Shown: piece after piece, positions 1 to 9,870 of the stretch
Numbering within the stretch: the first letter of the stretch is position 1
Layout of the letters: each line of letters begins with the position of its first letter
DNA from: Takakia lepidozioides
Taxonomy: Eukaryota > Streptophyta > Takakiopsida > Takakiales > Takakiaceae
Assembly: GCA_030704615.1 (NCBI GenBank)
Contig: CM060733.1
Span: 12,648,001-12,712,000, forward strand
Reading direction: 5' to 3'
DNA length: 64,000 nt
Notes under the pieces: model-generated
Seen by the model: the letters and a program-made list of their open reading frames with translations, nothing else
Databases searched by the model: none
What the model was told of the DNA's origin: nothing
Made by a program: the position numbers and the translations under genes

Positions 1-226
1 TGGAGACACTGTCAAGTTCATCAACAACAAGGGCTTCCCCCATAATGTTGTCTTTGATGAGGATGAAATTCCCTCCGGGGTTAAGGCTGACGCTCTCAGC
101 CACGAGGATTACTTGAACGCTCCCGCCGAGAACTTCTCCATCACCTTCACGCAGAAGGGAACCTACAAATACTATTGTGAGCCTCACAGGGGTGCTGGCA
201 TGGAGGGAGAGATCACTGTCTCTTAG
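1..226 (+). CDS. PETE: plastocyanin, C-terminal part (5' end outside window)
   Basis: Plastocyanin is the soluble type I copper protein of the thylakoid lumen that carries electrons from cytochrome b6f to photosystem I. The window opens inside the coding sequence. Reading from base 2 gives about 74 residues to a TAG at 224-226. Visible family marks are the [14 protein letters not shown] block with the first copper histidine, then a C-terminal [11 protein letters not shown] block holding the Cys, His and Met ligands, and the final beta strand EGEITVS. All four copper ligands are therefore present. No intron occurs in the visible part. The transit peptide and first strands lie upstream of the window. 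The assignment is secure; whether this copy is expressed cannot be judged from the fragment. Confidence 0.95.
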   Translation, partial: GDTVKFINNKGFPHNVVFDEDEIPSGVKADALSHEDYLNAPAENFSITFTQKGTYKYYCEPHRGAGMEGEITVS

Positions 227-2503
227 AGGCTCTTAGCTGTTCTTGTGCGATTTTGATATTTAACCTCCTCTTGAGGCTGGGTGTTGTAAAGGGATTGTAT
301 ATGTGTATTTGGCTATTGGAAAGTGACCCATCTTCTTGCTCAGAACCCTTGGGATGGTGCTATCGAAATGCCCTAGTGCAATGGACGATTGTAGTTGACG
401 TAAGTTCAAATGAAATCTCATTTTAGTTCTTCGGCTTGTGTCAATGTAGTTAGTTATCTCTGTTAGCAGCTCAGCAGATGTTTGTCAGAATGCTGCCTTT
501 CTGTGCATTCCTCAGTATTTCATTGCCGTTCAATGCCGATGTCTCTGGGTGCACTTCAAGCAGTGAGTTTGCAGATTTTCCTCCACCTCATTCCAATACA
601 ATGCATGTGTTAGGCATGTACCAGATCTGTTAGACACTTTTCAGCTCACGGATCTCCTTAGTTTGTCACCTACCCAAAATGCGTACCTGTTTGTCTGCTT
701 AGATGCAGCAGCGCTCTAACTCTTCTCATACACCTGGAGTGGCTCGTAAAATGTAGCGTGCTCTCAGACCCCAATTTACCCGCAGTGTCTGTGACCTCCA
801 CATTGGCCATGAAATCAGCCTACAACCAAGCAAGGCCCTCCACTACTAGTCCAATTTGACGCAATTCTTCGAAGCTGAAGTGGTTGGTCTAAAACAATCG
901 TGACAATCTAACATTGTCAAGGCTGAACAGCTTTGGAGCTTTTGCTACTCTTTTATCTTCAAGGATACTTGAAACCCATACAAATGTCCCATGCGAACAA
1001 CACCTTGCTTACTGTACCTAAATCCCCTGATGTCGCATCAAAATCAGGATCTGTGCTTCACAGCCAATGATGCTGCTTCAGATAGCGAAAAGCAAATTGA
1101 GACCTAGGATATCTTTGTGGAATGTTACGTTAAACCCATTTGGTACTCACGCTACATGAATCACATCACATTCGAGGAGTATGCAGTGCCGACTACCTCG
1201 TCTCGAGTGTCACTGTCGGTCCGACCACTTGTTCCGACCACCTACGAGCTGTCATCGTCGTCCCACAGATGCATTTCTCTCGCTGACACTGGAATCTGTC
1301 TGATTTCTTCAGGCCGTTGGTTGGCATTGTCCGTAGTTCATCTTGACTTAATCTTTTGTTTTGTTGATTCTACTTTTATCTCCTCTGCTGGAGACTTCTT
1401 GCTCTCCTGTTCAATCACGCCATGTTCTGGTTTCCAAGGACACATCTATGTTGACGTTCTTTCAATTTTGTCCAGTGCGACACGTTTGGAGTACTTATCT
1501 GGACCTCGCTGGGAATCGAATGGCAAAATGCTGGTGAAGTCTCTCGCGTGAAGCTGAGGGCAGGAAAACCCTAGGAAGCAGTGATGAAAGGACTGATAAG
1601 CACGCCAGCCATGGATTGTTATGGTTTATGTCAGTTTCATCTCATTGCTAGTAGAAATAGCCGATGGCAAACTCTGTCTTTATAAGGCCGGCTGTGAGGG
1701 CTGAGGTTGGTTTTTTAAGCTTACCTTTTTCATTCATGAGCCATGAGGCTGTAAGGGCCTCTTCCCATGTGCCCCCTCACCTGCGGATGAGATGGGTTCA
1801 CCGTGGAGAGGTTTATGCTTTTGCTACAGCAGGATATGGAGCTGTTTGTCACCAGTGGGGCCTAATAGTCCGCTACAAACCCCCCTCACCCCAGAGGGCT
1901 GCAGTCGCTTTTGACAAGAGCTGGGGTATATGATCAACTTGAGGGGACGGATGAGGAGGTGATTAGACAGGGAGCAACATAGGGTTGTTAAGGTTCGGGG
2001 CGTCAACAAGTCAGGCTTCAGCCCTCTCTTACACTTGGATGATGTCAGCTGTTGGGCTCTTGCTTAGTTCTTTGCCCTCTGCTGCACAGAGTACCATGTG
2101 GCCCTCCATTTGGAAACAAGGTGACCATATATACAAAGAGCAGGTACCTGCATCCTTGGCGCATGATGTGTATAGTCAAAGAAAACTGGGGAGATAATCC
2201 CACAAGTTTCCAACATACAGCTGTCCAAGGTTTTCCAGGAACTCTGGTCAGACTATATTGCAGTCCCAAATACAAGGCCTGTGTTCACTATCTGCTGATC
2301 AAGCTTGTAGCAAGCTTGTAAAGGTACCATAGCATACAACTCCAAATGGGTTGAATGAAGAAATGAGTATAACCATTCTCTAAAAGAATGTGACTAGTGG
2401 GCTGTTTTTGTTTTTCAAATGAAGTGGAGGACCAATATAACAAACAGTCTGCATGATCAAACTCTCCACCTAGTTTACTATACTCACATCAACACCTTTC
2501 AGG
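227..2503. other. intergenic region without recognised gene
   Basis: This holds the plastocyanin 3' UTR and about 2 kb with no open frame I can tie to a family. The longest frames (about 1117-1551 and 1664-1933) begin at non-ATG codons, show no known motif and have no supporting splice context. No terminal repeats were recognised. Confidence 0.6.
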
Positions 2504-2657
2504 TTACTTGTTACCAGCTCGGGTCCAATTCTCGCGCGCCCTGGCTGCACTGGCCTTTGCCTTGGCAAGCTCCACATTTGTGTATTTGTGCTCTTTAATG
2601 CCTAATGGCCCAGGCTGCAATACCTCTATCACCTTCTCCACTTCCTGAGCCTGCTTT
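2504..2657 (-). CDS. probable terminal exon of an unidentified gene
   Basis: On the minus strand a good acceptor (TTTGTAG) at 2658-2664 is followed by one base and then 50 codons ending in TAA at 2504-2506. The peptide is hydrophilic and helical in character: it starts KQAQEVEKVIEVLQPGPLGI, continues with KEHKYT, and ends in an Ala/Arg/Lys-rich stretch closing RENWTRAGNK. It reads like a conserved plant C-terminus, but I cannot name the family. A second candidate exon of the same gene may lie around 3850-3935 (minus), where GGDPIVVSSSINANRGG is read between a TTTCCAG acceptor and an AAG|GT donor. I could not connect the two. The gene would be divergent from the zinc-finger gene starting at 4253. 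Confidence 0.4.
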
Positions 2658-3477
2658 CTACAAACACAAGGAAAGGCATGGGGGCAAAGTGTTAGTTACA
2701 TGTTTATAACCACCTATTCACTTGGATAACCTGTCCAATTCCAAGTATCTGTAAGATCAATCGGTCCCTCTCTTGCTCACAGTTTTGATTAGCTTTGCCT
2801 GCTGAATGGAAATCTTGGCTTAGGTTTCCCATTACTTCTCCCCAACTCTGCATCCAGAACCAGCTTAGGATATAGGCGTAACCAGCACCTAAAGAGTACT
2901 GTACATCCTTCTCTCATACACACAAACCTACATTCATACCAACAAGAAAAGGGAGAAAATGCTTTGGGTTTTAACACAGTTCTCAAACTTTTGCAGCTTT
3001 GTAGAATTGAAACAAGTTACCCTCATATGCACAGTCCAAGGTGTCTAAATATATGCACCAATGAACTAGCGTCAAGAGCTCCTACAATCTATATATCCCG
3101 TTCCACATCTGTAAACCGTCTGGGGTGTTTGACTGGACAATTGCATATTCCAGACAACACGTTCAATTTGCAACACGTGATATATGCAGCACATTCTACA
3201 GAAGCCCAACCTTCACTAAAAGAAGAAGCGCCCGCATGAGCAAGAAGGCTACCATCTTTCAGCATTTCAGGCTAACCCTGGCGATACCATGAACCCCACA
3301 AGTACCTCCGGGATTTCGACCCTCTAGAAGCCAGCCATGGGTTTCATGTTCATTACCAGAAAGGAAGCAGGACATTGATAACAAAACAGCTAGTGTGGCT
3401 ACCATCTCCACACAGTTCTGACATGTGAATTTTTTTGCACTGTCATACTGGCGTTTGTAAGGGCCCCAGAGAGAGAA

Positions 3478-3675
3478 ATGAAATGAAATGGTGCTTTATA
3501 ACGTCCGCGGAAAGCTCGTAGAGCTTATGGGACAAAATGGAAAGAAAAACATGAGAGAAAACAGGAAGCCAGAGAGATAAGAACTATTGTTCTAGTGATT
3601 GTCTAAGGGTGAATGCCTCGTGCAGGTAGGCTGCCAAACATTTCTGATCTTCATAGTGAAAGACCTCAGTGAGAG
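3478..3675 (-). repeat. 3'-terminal module of a dispersed retroelement, copy 1
   Basis: Read on the minus strand, this stretch gives a coding tail (EVFHYEDQKCLAAYLHEA, then FTLRQSLEQ and a stop). An untranslated part follows with TTTTGTCCCATAAGCTC and GAGCTTTCCGCGGACG, ending in short ATTTC-type repeats. The same organisation occurs on the plus strand at about 49735-49930. A coding tail, a short 3' UTR and a microsatellite-like terminus fit a 5'-truncated non-LTR retroelement; the family is not identified. A GA microsatellite at about 3671-3690 adjoins it. Confidence 0.6.
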
Positions 3676-3690
3676 AGAGAGAGAGAGAGA
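3671..3690. repeat. (GA)n microsatellite
   Basis: An uninterrupted GA dinucleotide run of about ten units sits beside the retroelement tail at 3478-3675. Confidence 0.85.
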
Positions 3691-4252
3691 CTTAGAACCC
3701 TAACAGATCGGGTGCTTTCAGGGTCCAATAGCGTGGAATAAACGTTCAGATGCGATATAAATCAATCCGATTGCAACGAATTCGCTCACCACTCCACATT
3801 TCCCGTCCCCATGGCTCAATAGAATTGCTGCATAGCAAGTGCAAGGGAAACATGGCACCTTAGTGAAGAGAAGGCAAGACGTAGCAGCCGTTCCACCACG
3901 GTTTGCATTTATGCTTGATGAAACAACTATCGGATCACCACCTGGAAAGACCCAACTGGCCCCACACACACAAAAGCCAGCTATGTGAGATACATAGACT
4001 ATGACAAAGAAGGCAGGGGAGATCAGAGAGACACAAGCTTCGGAACAGACGGGTCTTTAGGTACTGCAGTATGACACTACGAGGATGATAATACTGGATG
4101 AGATGCAGCAGTACCTTTGTGGGTTTGAGGGAGGGGCGGCTGTTAGGGTTTAGGGTTCAAGGATTAGCGCCTTCTCCTTTCTTTTCTGCTGCATCGCAGC
4201 TGTGAATCCCTCGCAGCTGCTGCAGGATCGACACAAAGTGTTGGGTTTCTTC

Positions 4253-7200
4253 ATGACACACGAAATGGCGCTGTGTTGTAGCTCCCAATGTCTGCATAGG
4301 TCATTGCGCTCTCTGTTGGGTGCGACACTGTCAAGAGCTCCGCATCGAAGGCTTGGGTCGTCTCGAGCGTATGCAGACCTTCAGGGCTTGTCGTCTGCTT
4401 CGTCTCCATCTGTGCATGCTGTACAGTACCTTTCTTTTGGATATCGTAGATCTTTTCATAATGCCTCGCAATGCGGTCAAGTGGGTTTTCGATCGACTTT
4501 GTATAGGAATGCAGCGGGTTTCACCGCCACCAATACTTGGAGACAGGCGAGGGTTCTGTCTTTTATGAAATTTCCAGCTGCCAGGGCTCTGTCTGTAGGA
4601 AGCCTCGAGTCTGCAGATGCCTCTATTGAATCTGATGTGCCTGAAAGCGTGAGTCAGTATAATGTGTCCTTGCGGGAGATGATCGAAGCCAAAGAACGCG
4701 AACTGGAGGCCAACGCAAGAGAGCTTGAATCTTTGAGAAGTGCGCTTAGGGATAGCGAGAGTAGGACTGAAGGGGGGCATAGGGCAGACGACACAAGAGA
4801 CTTTCAGATTGCAGACAATGGCCCAACAGGGGCTGCTCCTCCGCTGTCAGTAGAGGAAGTTGTGGACAAGCGAGAGGAAGCGATTTCTCTGAATGCTGAT
4901 ATTGAGGAAGAGAGCCAGGGGTATGAGGTCGCATTGTCAGCTGCTGTCGACCAGTCACCCCCGAGTCATCCATGGCCGGAATGGCAATCTTTTTTGGACC
5001 GATTGGAGGCAGAAAAGTATTTTGACTTTAAGGATGATGGAATCAAGAAAAATGAGGACGCTGGTTTGGGTGAGAATGCTGGGAGGATTAAGCGTGCCTC
5101 CATGGGTTTCGCTCGACATCGTGACGACATTCTCAGGTACTAATCCACATTGATCCACTACGTAGTGGAGTAATTCATCCCTGGGCATAGGGCGAGATGT
5201 GTTCTACTGCAGGGTAAGGACTGCATACCGATTGTGATAAGTTAGTAGGTTGAGCCAAAAGCTTTGCGGGTTCGAAAGGAGCAGGCCATGTGGGATTTGA
5301 CAAAACAATACATATTGTAATAGTAAATTCAGCTCAACGGTTTGTGCCATTTGAGAAAGGGCTTAGAATCATAGTTAAAAAAACCCTGCAAACCAGCTGC
5401 CTGCCTGCCTGCCTGCTGGTTTCCTGCTATATGACGATGGTGGTAGCTACAGCAAGTAGTGCTCTGAGTCACTAAAGGTGCTTGCATGCAGCTCTCTGCC
5501 ACGGAAACAGCTGCAGACAATTGCCCTCTTTGGCTGTCCCAGCACGGACAGAAAGGCTGTGAATGCTGGAAAACGACTAAGAGCTTTTCTTGGAATTGCT
5601 GAAGGTTCGGTAAGCAACTCATGCCCACTTTGCTGGAGGACTAGCTCCACAAGTTTGCTGCAGAATCAGTCTTGTACCCTTAAAACTCCCTTTGCAGTCC
5701 AAGCTCGGATACAAGTTTCTTCAGACTGAACTAGTAATGGTAATGGTACCAAGTGACTAGTCCCCTTCTGGGAAACCACTAGTTTCTTCTTGCCTGGGGA
5801 CAGCTGCTTTACTGATTGGATATTTGGGGCTTTCAGGTCTGTGAACCATGTGAAATAAGGACATCGTGCTCAAGAGCATACAATAAGCCAGGCGCAAATG
5901 ATACTTTGGCCACAACAGATGTGATCCGCCTGCTTACACAATATGCACTCAGCACTGGAGCGGAGAAGCGCACATTTCCCAAAGATGTGCAGGAAGCTGT
6001 GCGGAAGCTATTGAGTGAAGTAGTGACATTGAGTGAGATCCCACGGGATCCCTCCTTACCTCGGATTGAGGATGTACGCCCATCTTTGTCCAGACCTGAT
6101 CGCAAGTTGACATTCATGGATGATGACATCAGGAGCCAGAGAAAGGCATTTGATAACCAGAAGAGATCATCTGGTTATGATATTGAAATGAAGCCTGGGG
6201 ATTGGAAGTGCCCTGAGTAAGAGCCTTGGACTTTCCTTTACATCTCGTATCTGTGAACTCTTACTTTGTCAGTGATGGATGTTGAAGATGGCTTCCTTTT
6301 TGGTTGCAGGTGCAATTTTATCAACTTCTCTCGAAACAAAGAATGCCGTGAATGTAACACCATGCGAGCACCGAAGGAGTTGCGACCGGGGGATTGGCAG
6401 TGTAAAGAGTAGGGGTCTTACCTTTCCTATTGATTTCCTCAATGTCATCACTTAGGAGATGTCCTCTTGGAGACTTTTCTTATTTACACAATCATTTGTA
6501 GGTGAGACTGGCAAGTTGTTCAAAAATTTGTTCCTCAAGAAGCGTGACCCTTTGACTCTTCAGATGCCAGTTTGTCAATTTCTCGAAGAATACCGTGTGC
6601 CGGGAGTGCAATGCTCCAAATCCAACACGAGAAATGCGGCAAGGGGATTGGCAGTGTCCTGAGTAAGAATCTTACCTTGTATTTTCTTGAAGTTTAATAG
6701 TTGATGCTGACTACTAAGTTCAAGTCCAGGGAGGGATTATCGAACTGCTGTTACGCTGATCTGGGTGATACAATGTTGAACTCAACAACCACATTGGTTG
6801 GGACCGTAGGTGCAAGTTTGTCAACTTTGCCAAAAATAAGGAGTGCTATGAGTGTACTGCGGACCGGCCAAGAGCAGCGACTGGCTTGTTGGAAAGGGGT
6901 CCTAGAAGATCAAGCACGCGAGGCGGGGGTAATGGATCTACATTTGGACGCTCAGATGACCGTGGCCGTAACAGGTTTGGTGCTGCAGAATTGAGCAATG
7001 GATTTGGTCCTGAAGGTAGACGCTCAAAGCATGAAGAGTGGAAACCTGATTTAAAGAAGAAAGGAAGCAGTAAGAGATGGGATGAGGTGGACGATTTTGA
7101 CAGTGACGACTTTGATAGTGATGACTTTGAAAGTGATGATGAGAATGACCTGGATGATGAAGATGATGGACATATGAGCTTTAGTGGCGAGGATGAGGAC

Positions 7201-7671
7201 AAGCACACCAAAGCATGGAGCAAAGGTGGAGGTGGTAGAGGTGGCCGCGTCAACAGTTTCAGTGATGAAGACGATGATGACACTGATGTCCGTCGGCCAC
7301 CAACATCGTTCAGAGGTGGACTTGGCCGTGGGAGAGGTGGGAGAGGGCGTGGTGGGAGAGGTCGAGGAGGTGGCCGATTTGGAGAGCGAGATTCCAGTAG
7401 GGGCCAATTTGGAGAGCGAGATTCCAGTAGGGGCCGATTTGGAGAGCGGGATTCCAGTAGGGGCCGGTTTGAGGAGCGAGATTCCAGTAGGGGACGGTTT
7501 GAGGATCGAGATTCTAGTAGAGACACCTTCAGAGATTCCTGGACACCCGGCGGGGGCCGATCAATGGAAGGGAGAGGTGGGGGTAGAGGTGACCGAAGCC
7601 GTGGCTCTCGTGGGGGTCGTTCTACACGAGGACGGGGTGGGGGTGGGCGCCGAGGAGGAAGAGGGAGGTAG
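4253..7671 (+). CDS. RanBP2-type zinc-finger protein with RGG tail (OZ/VAR3-like)
   Basis: Five exons: 4253-5136, about 5875-6216, 6310-6408, 6564-6662, 6810-7671; about 761 residues. The N-terminus (ATG 4253 or 4265; MALCCSSQCLHRSLRSLLG) is Arg/Ser-rich and lacks acids, like an organelle transit peptide. A coiled coil follows near residues 131-165. Three RanBP2 fingers lie near residues 402-495. Each reads GDWxC-x2-C, then NF, then C-x2-C (CPEC/CREC, CKEC/CREC, CPEC/YEC). The tail is acidic (DSDDFDSDD) and then RGG-rich, with five 10-residue repeats. In Arabidopsis, multi-finger RanBP2 proteins of this kind (OZ1/VAR3 family) act in organelle RNA editing, so that role is inferred; the RGG tail is atypical. 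The intron 1 acceptor is uncertain: the best-looking site (5836) breaks the frame, while sites at 5859 or 5874 keep it. Confidence 0.85.
7381..7530 (+). repeat. five 30-nt tandem coding repeats
   Basis: Units start at 7381, 7411, 7441, 7471 and 7501, with the core GAGCGAGATTCCAGTAGGGG. They encode a ten-residue motif, (R)FGERDSSRG, in the RGG-rich tail of the zinc-finger protein. The last two units have diverged most (EDRDSSRD). Confidence 0.9.
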
Positions 7672-8447
7672 AGTGAGGTCTGTAACTACGGAGTTGTCAT
7701 GCATTAGGTGAGCTTATGCCACACCTAAAAGGCCATGTGAGGAAGCCATGGTAGACATTGAAATTATGTCTACAGGTGCATGTTCGCTTCGGTGGTCAGG
7801 CAAGTCCTTTTGTGCTGTATAGGACCTTATTCCATGGGGAAGACATGGTGAGGCCGGCCATGAACTCACCGAAGCACACATACAGACAAATCTAGTAGCT
7901 TGGTGTGGATGTCCTACTGAAGTAAGTTCTGAAGACATTTTGGAGTGGATTTTATCAGCATCGTTGGGTTGTTTTCTGATGTAATGCCCATGATGTAAAG
8001 CCTTGGAGCCTGATCCATAATGTAGAAATTTGATTGGTCGCTGGCACTCGCCTTACACTGCATTTTCTTCCGATGGTGGCTTATCTCCAGGTAGCTGTCT
8101 GTATCCTTGCCTTTTTTGGTATCTCAAATTGGTTTGCTAGTTTCTTACTGCAAAGAACAGTGCTTATGTGAAGGGAAAGCTTCCAAAGTGACTCCACCTG
8201 CAAAGTGGGAAAATCGAATCTAACGGCGGGAGACCTAGGCAATGTGGATGGGCAAATCACAAAGTGTCAATCCATGTTGCGGGGCCTCGCAACAAAAGGA
8301 AAGATCGGAATTGTATGACCGTCGCGAGCTACCCAGAGAAGAATCTATAAGCAACACTTTACAAAAGCTTTTTTTTCCTGGAAAAAGGCAGAGCCAAAAG
8401 ATCAATTCATAAAGGGGTCACTGAAGGAAAATTATCCACCAGCAGCT

Positions 8448-8645
8448 TGTAGCTCACTTGGATAGTGCATATTGTATTGTTCCAGTGATTTGGGGCTCAA
8501 ATCCTGCTACCTTGTCCTGCACAGTATGGTTGTGTGGCGGGTCGGTGTGGGGATGGTGTCTCTTGTATTCTTCATGGCTTACTTATTACTCCTCTGTAAA
8601 GGCCCTGAATTGCGAGCTATTCGGGGAAGAAAAAAAAAAAAAAAC
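8448..8645 (+). mobile_element. tRNA-derived SINE candidate
   Basis: A box-A-like TAGCTCACTTGG at 8450-8461 is followed about 40 bases later by a box-B-like GGCTCAAATCC at 8494-8504. This is the split pol III promoter spacing of a tRNA head. The body ends in a run of 15 A at 8630-8644. Each box has one or two mismatches to consensus. Flanking target duplications were not resolved. Confidence 0.55.
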
Positions 8646-8704
8646 TCTCTCAAAGAGCTCTAAAAGGGCAGCCAAGACTCGCTTCAAGTATTTTGTCCCC
8701 TGTT

Positions 8705-8870
8705 ACCCAAATATATATATATATATATTTTTTTTGTTTTCTTAAACCAGCAATGCGGATTTGAACCCAAGAACGCACCCTTCAATAATCATCAATAAAG
8801 TTTCATCCAGGGCCTCTGTCCCCTGTTGCATATAAAAATTTATAAAAAAGAAAAGAAAAAAAAGAGCGCA
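8705..8870 (-). mobile_element. second tRNA-like SINE candidate, minus strand
   Basis: On the minus strand GGTTCAAATCC (near 8756-8768) matches a pol III box B with one mismatch. It is followed by an A-rich and AT-repeat tail that lies at 8710-8745 on the plus strand. The outer part shares a motif with 20221-20265: an AATAAA-like segment followed by GGGYCTCTGTCCCYTGTT. It lies tail to tail with the SINE at 8448-8645. Confidence 0.4.
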
Positions 8871-9870
8871 TCTAATGCGGCCAAACTGCCCTACCGAAAG
8901 TAGAGCAAACCCTAACGTCGAGTTCGCATTGGAGACCCGGCCCGGGCCTTGCTTTCCACGAAAGCCGTGAGTGTGAGAAAGTCGGGCATGTCTGTGCGGG
9001 TGCCTCGCTGGCGCGCTTGTACGCGGACGGATCGGAGGCTTCAAGAAGTGGCAGGACGAGCACCCGGATCTCTTCCTTTGCCTTCCCAGATCGGGCTTAT
9101 ACTGGGAGGAATTGTTCGTCAAATTGTGACTGCGAATTTTCTGCTTTGAAATCTGTATTCTTAGTCTCTCACGCATGTGGTGGAATTAAGGGCTGTAGAA
9201 TCTGTACAGTTCTGGTGAAATTCTCATGAGCGGCTGGATCGAAGGAAGGTTGCGTCGATCTGCTTAGATCTCGGGGTAGGATTCACACCTTGAGCGAGGA
9301 TAGATTGGATTGTTATATTGGGGATAAGTGAGAATTAGACTGAGGTGAGACTTGAGTGTTAGATCGGGCTAGGTGGAAATCAAGAAAATAAGGCGTTTCA
9401 AGCAGAAGGGGCAGCGGTGGGAGTGCGAATTGCAGCAATGTTCAGACCATTTTCGTAAGGATTTTCGACCTTTACCGCTTCTAGGGTTCAAATATCTTTG
9501 CTCCTTCCGGCTATCCGTCCGTATCGAGTAGAAGTCAGTTCGGAGTCTAACTTCATTTAGGGTTGGCACAACTGTGGTTTCGCTGCTAAGTTAGAGTAAC
9601 TTTGCTATTCACGTCCGTATCAGGGTGTCTTCTTTCAAGTGTACTCGCTAATGTCACGCCCTCAGGGATTGCAAAATCTGATGGGAGTGTACGAGAGAAA
9701 CATTCGTCAAAGGTTTTTTTTAATCCTAGGGTTGAAATTGGCTGTGTTACTCGTCCCATCTTTCTGCTTCTGTTTTCTCTAAAGAGGGTGCATGGAATGC
9801 GGCCACAGCATCTAGTTTAATGCGAGATGTTGTTTCTCTGGCACCTTACCCTTCCTCTCTCCCTCACTAG

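Larger units (their letters stand above)
7672..9870. other. intergenic region with SINE-like repeats
   Basis: This contains the 3' UTR of the zinc-finger gene, two tRNA-like SINE candidates (listed separately) and the 5' UTR and promoter of VPS37. A possible 5' UTR intron ends in a TCCCTCACTAG acceptor right before the VPS37 ATG at 9871. No other coding region was recognised. Confidence 0.6.

Noticed and set aside
1117-1551. 144-codon plus-strand frame
   Set aside because: It begins at GTG and shows no motif, splice context or biased composition that supports coding.
6846-7526. Long minus-strand frame (226 codons) rich in Ser, Arg and Pro
   Set aside because: It is the antisense shadow of the RGG-repeat exon of the zinc-finger gene; the repetitive composition keeps the opposite frame open.
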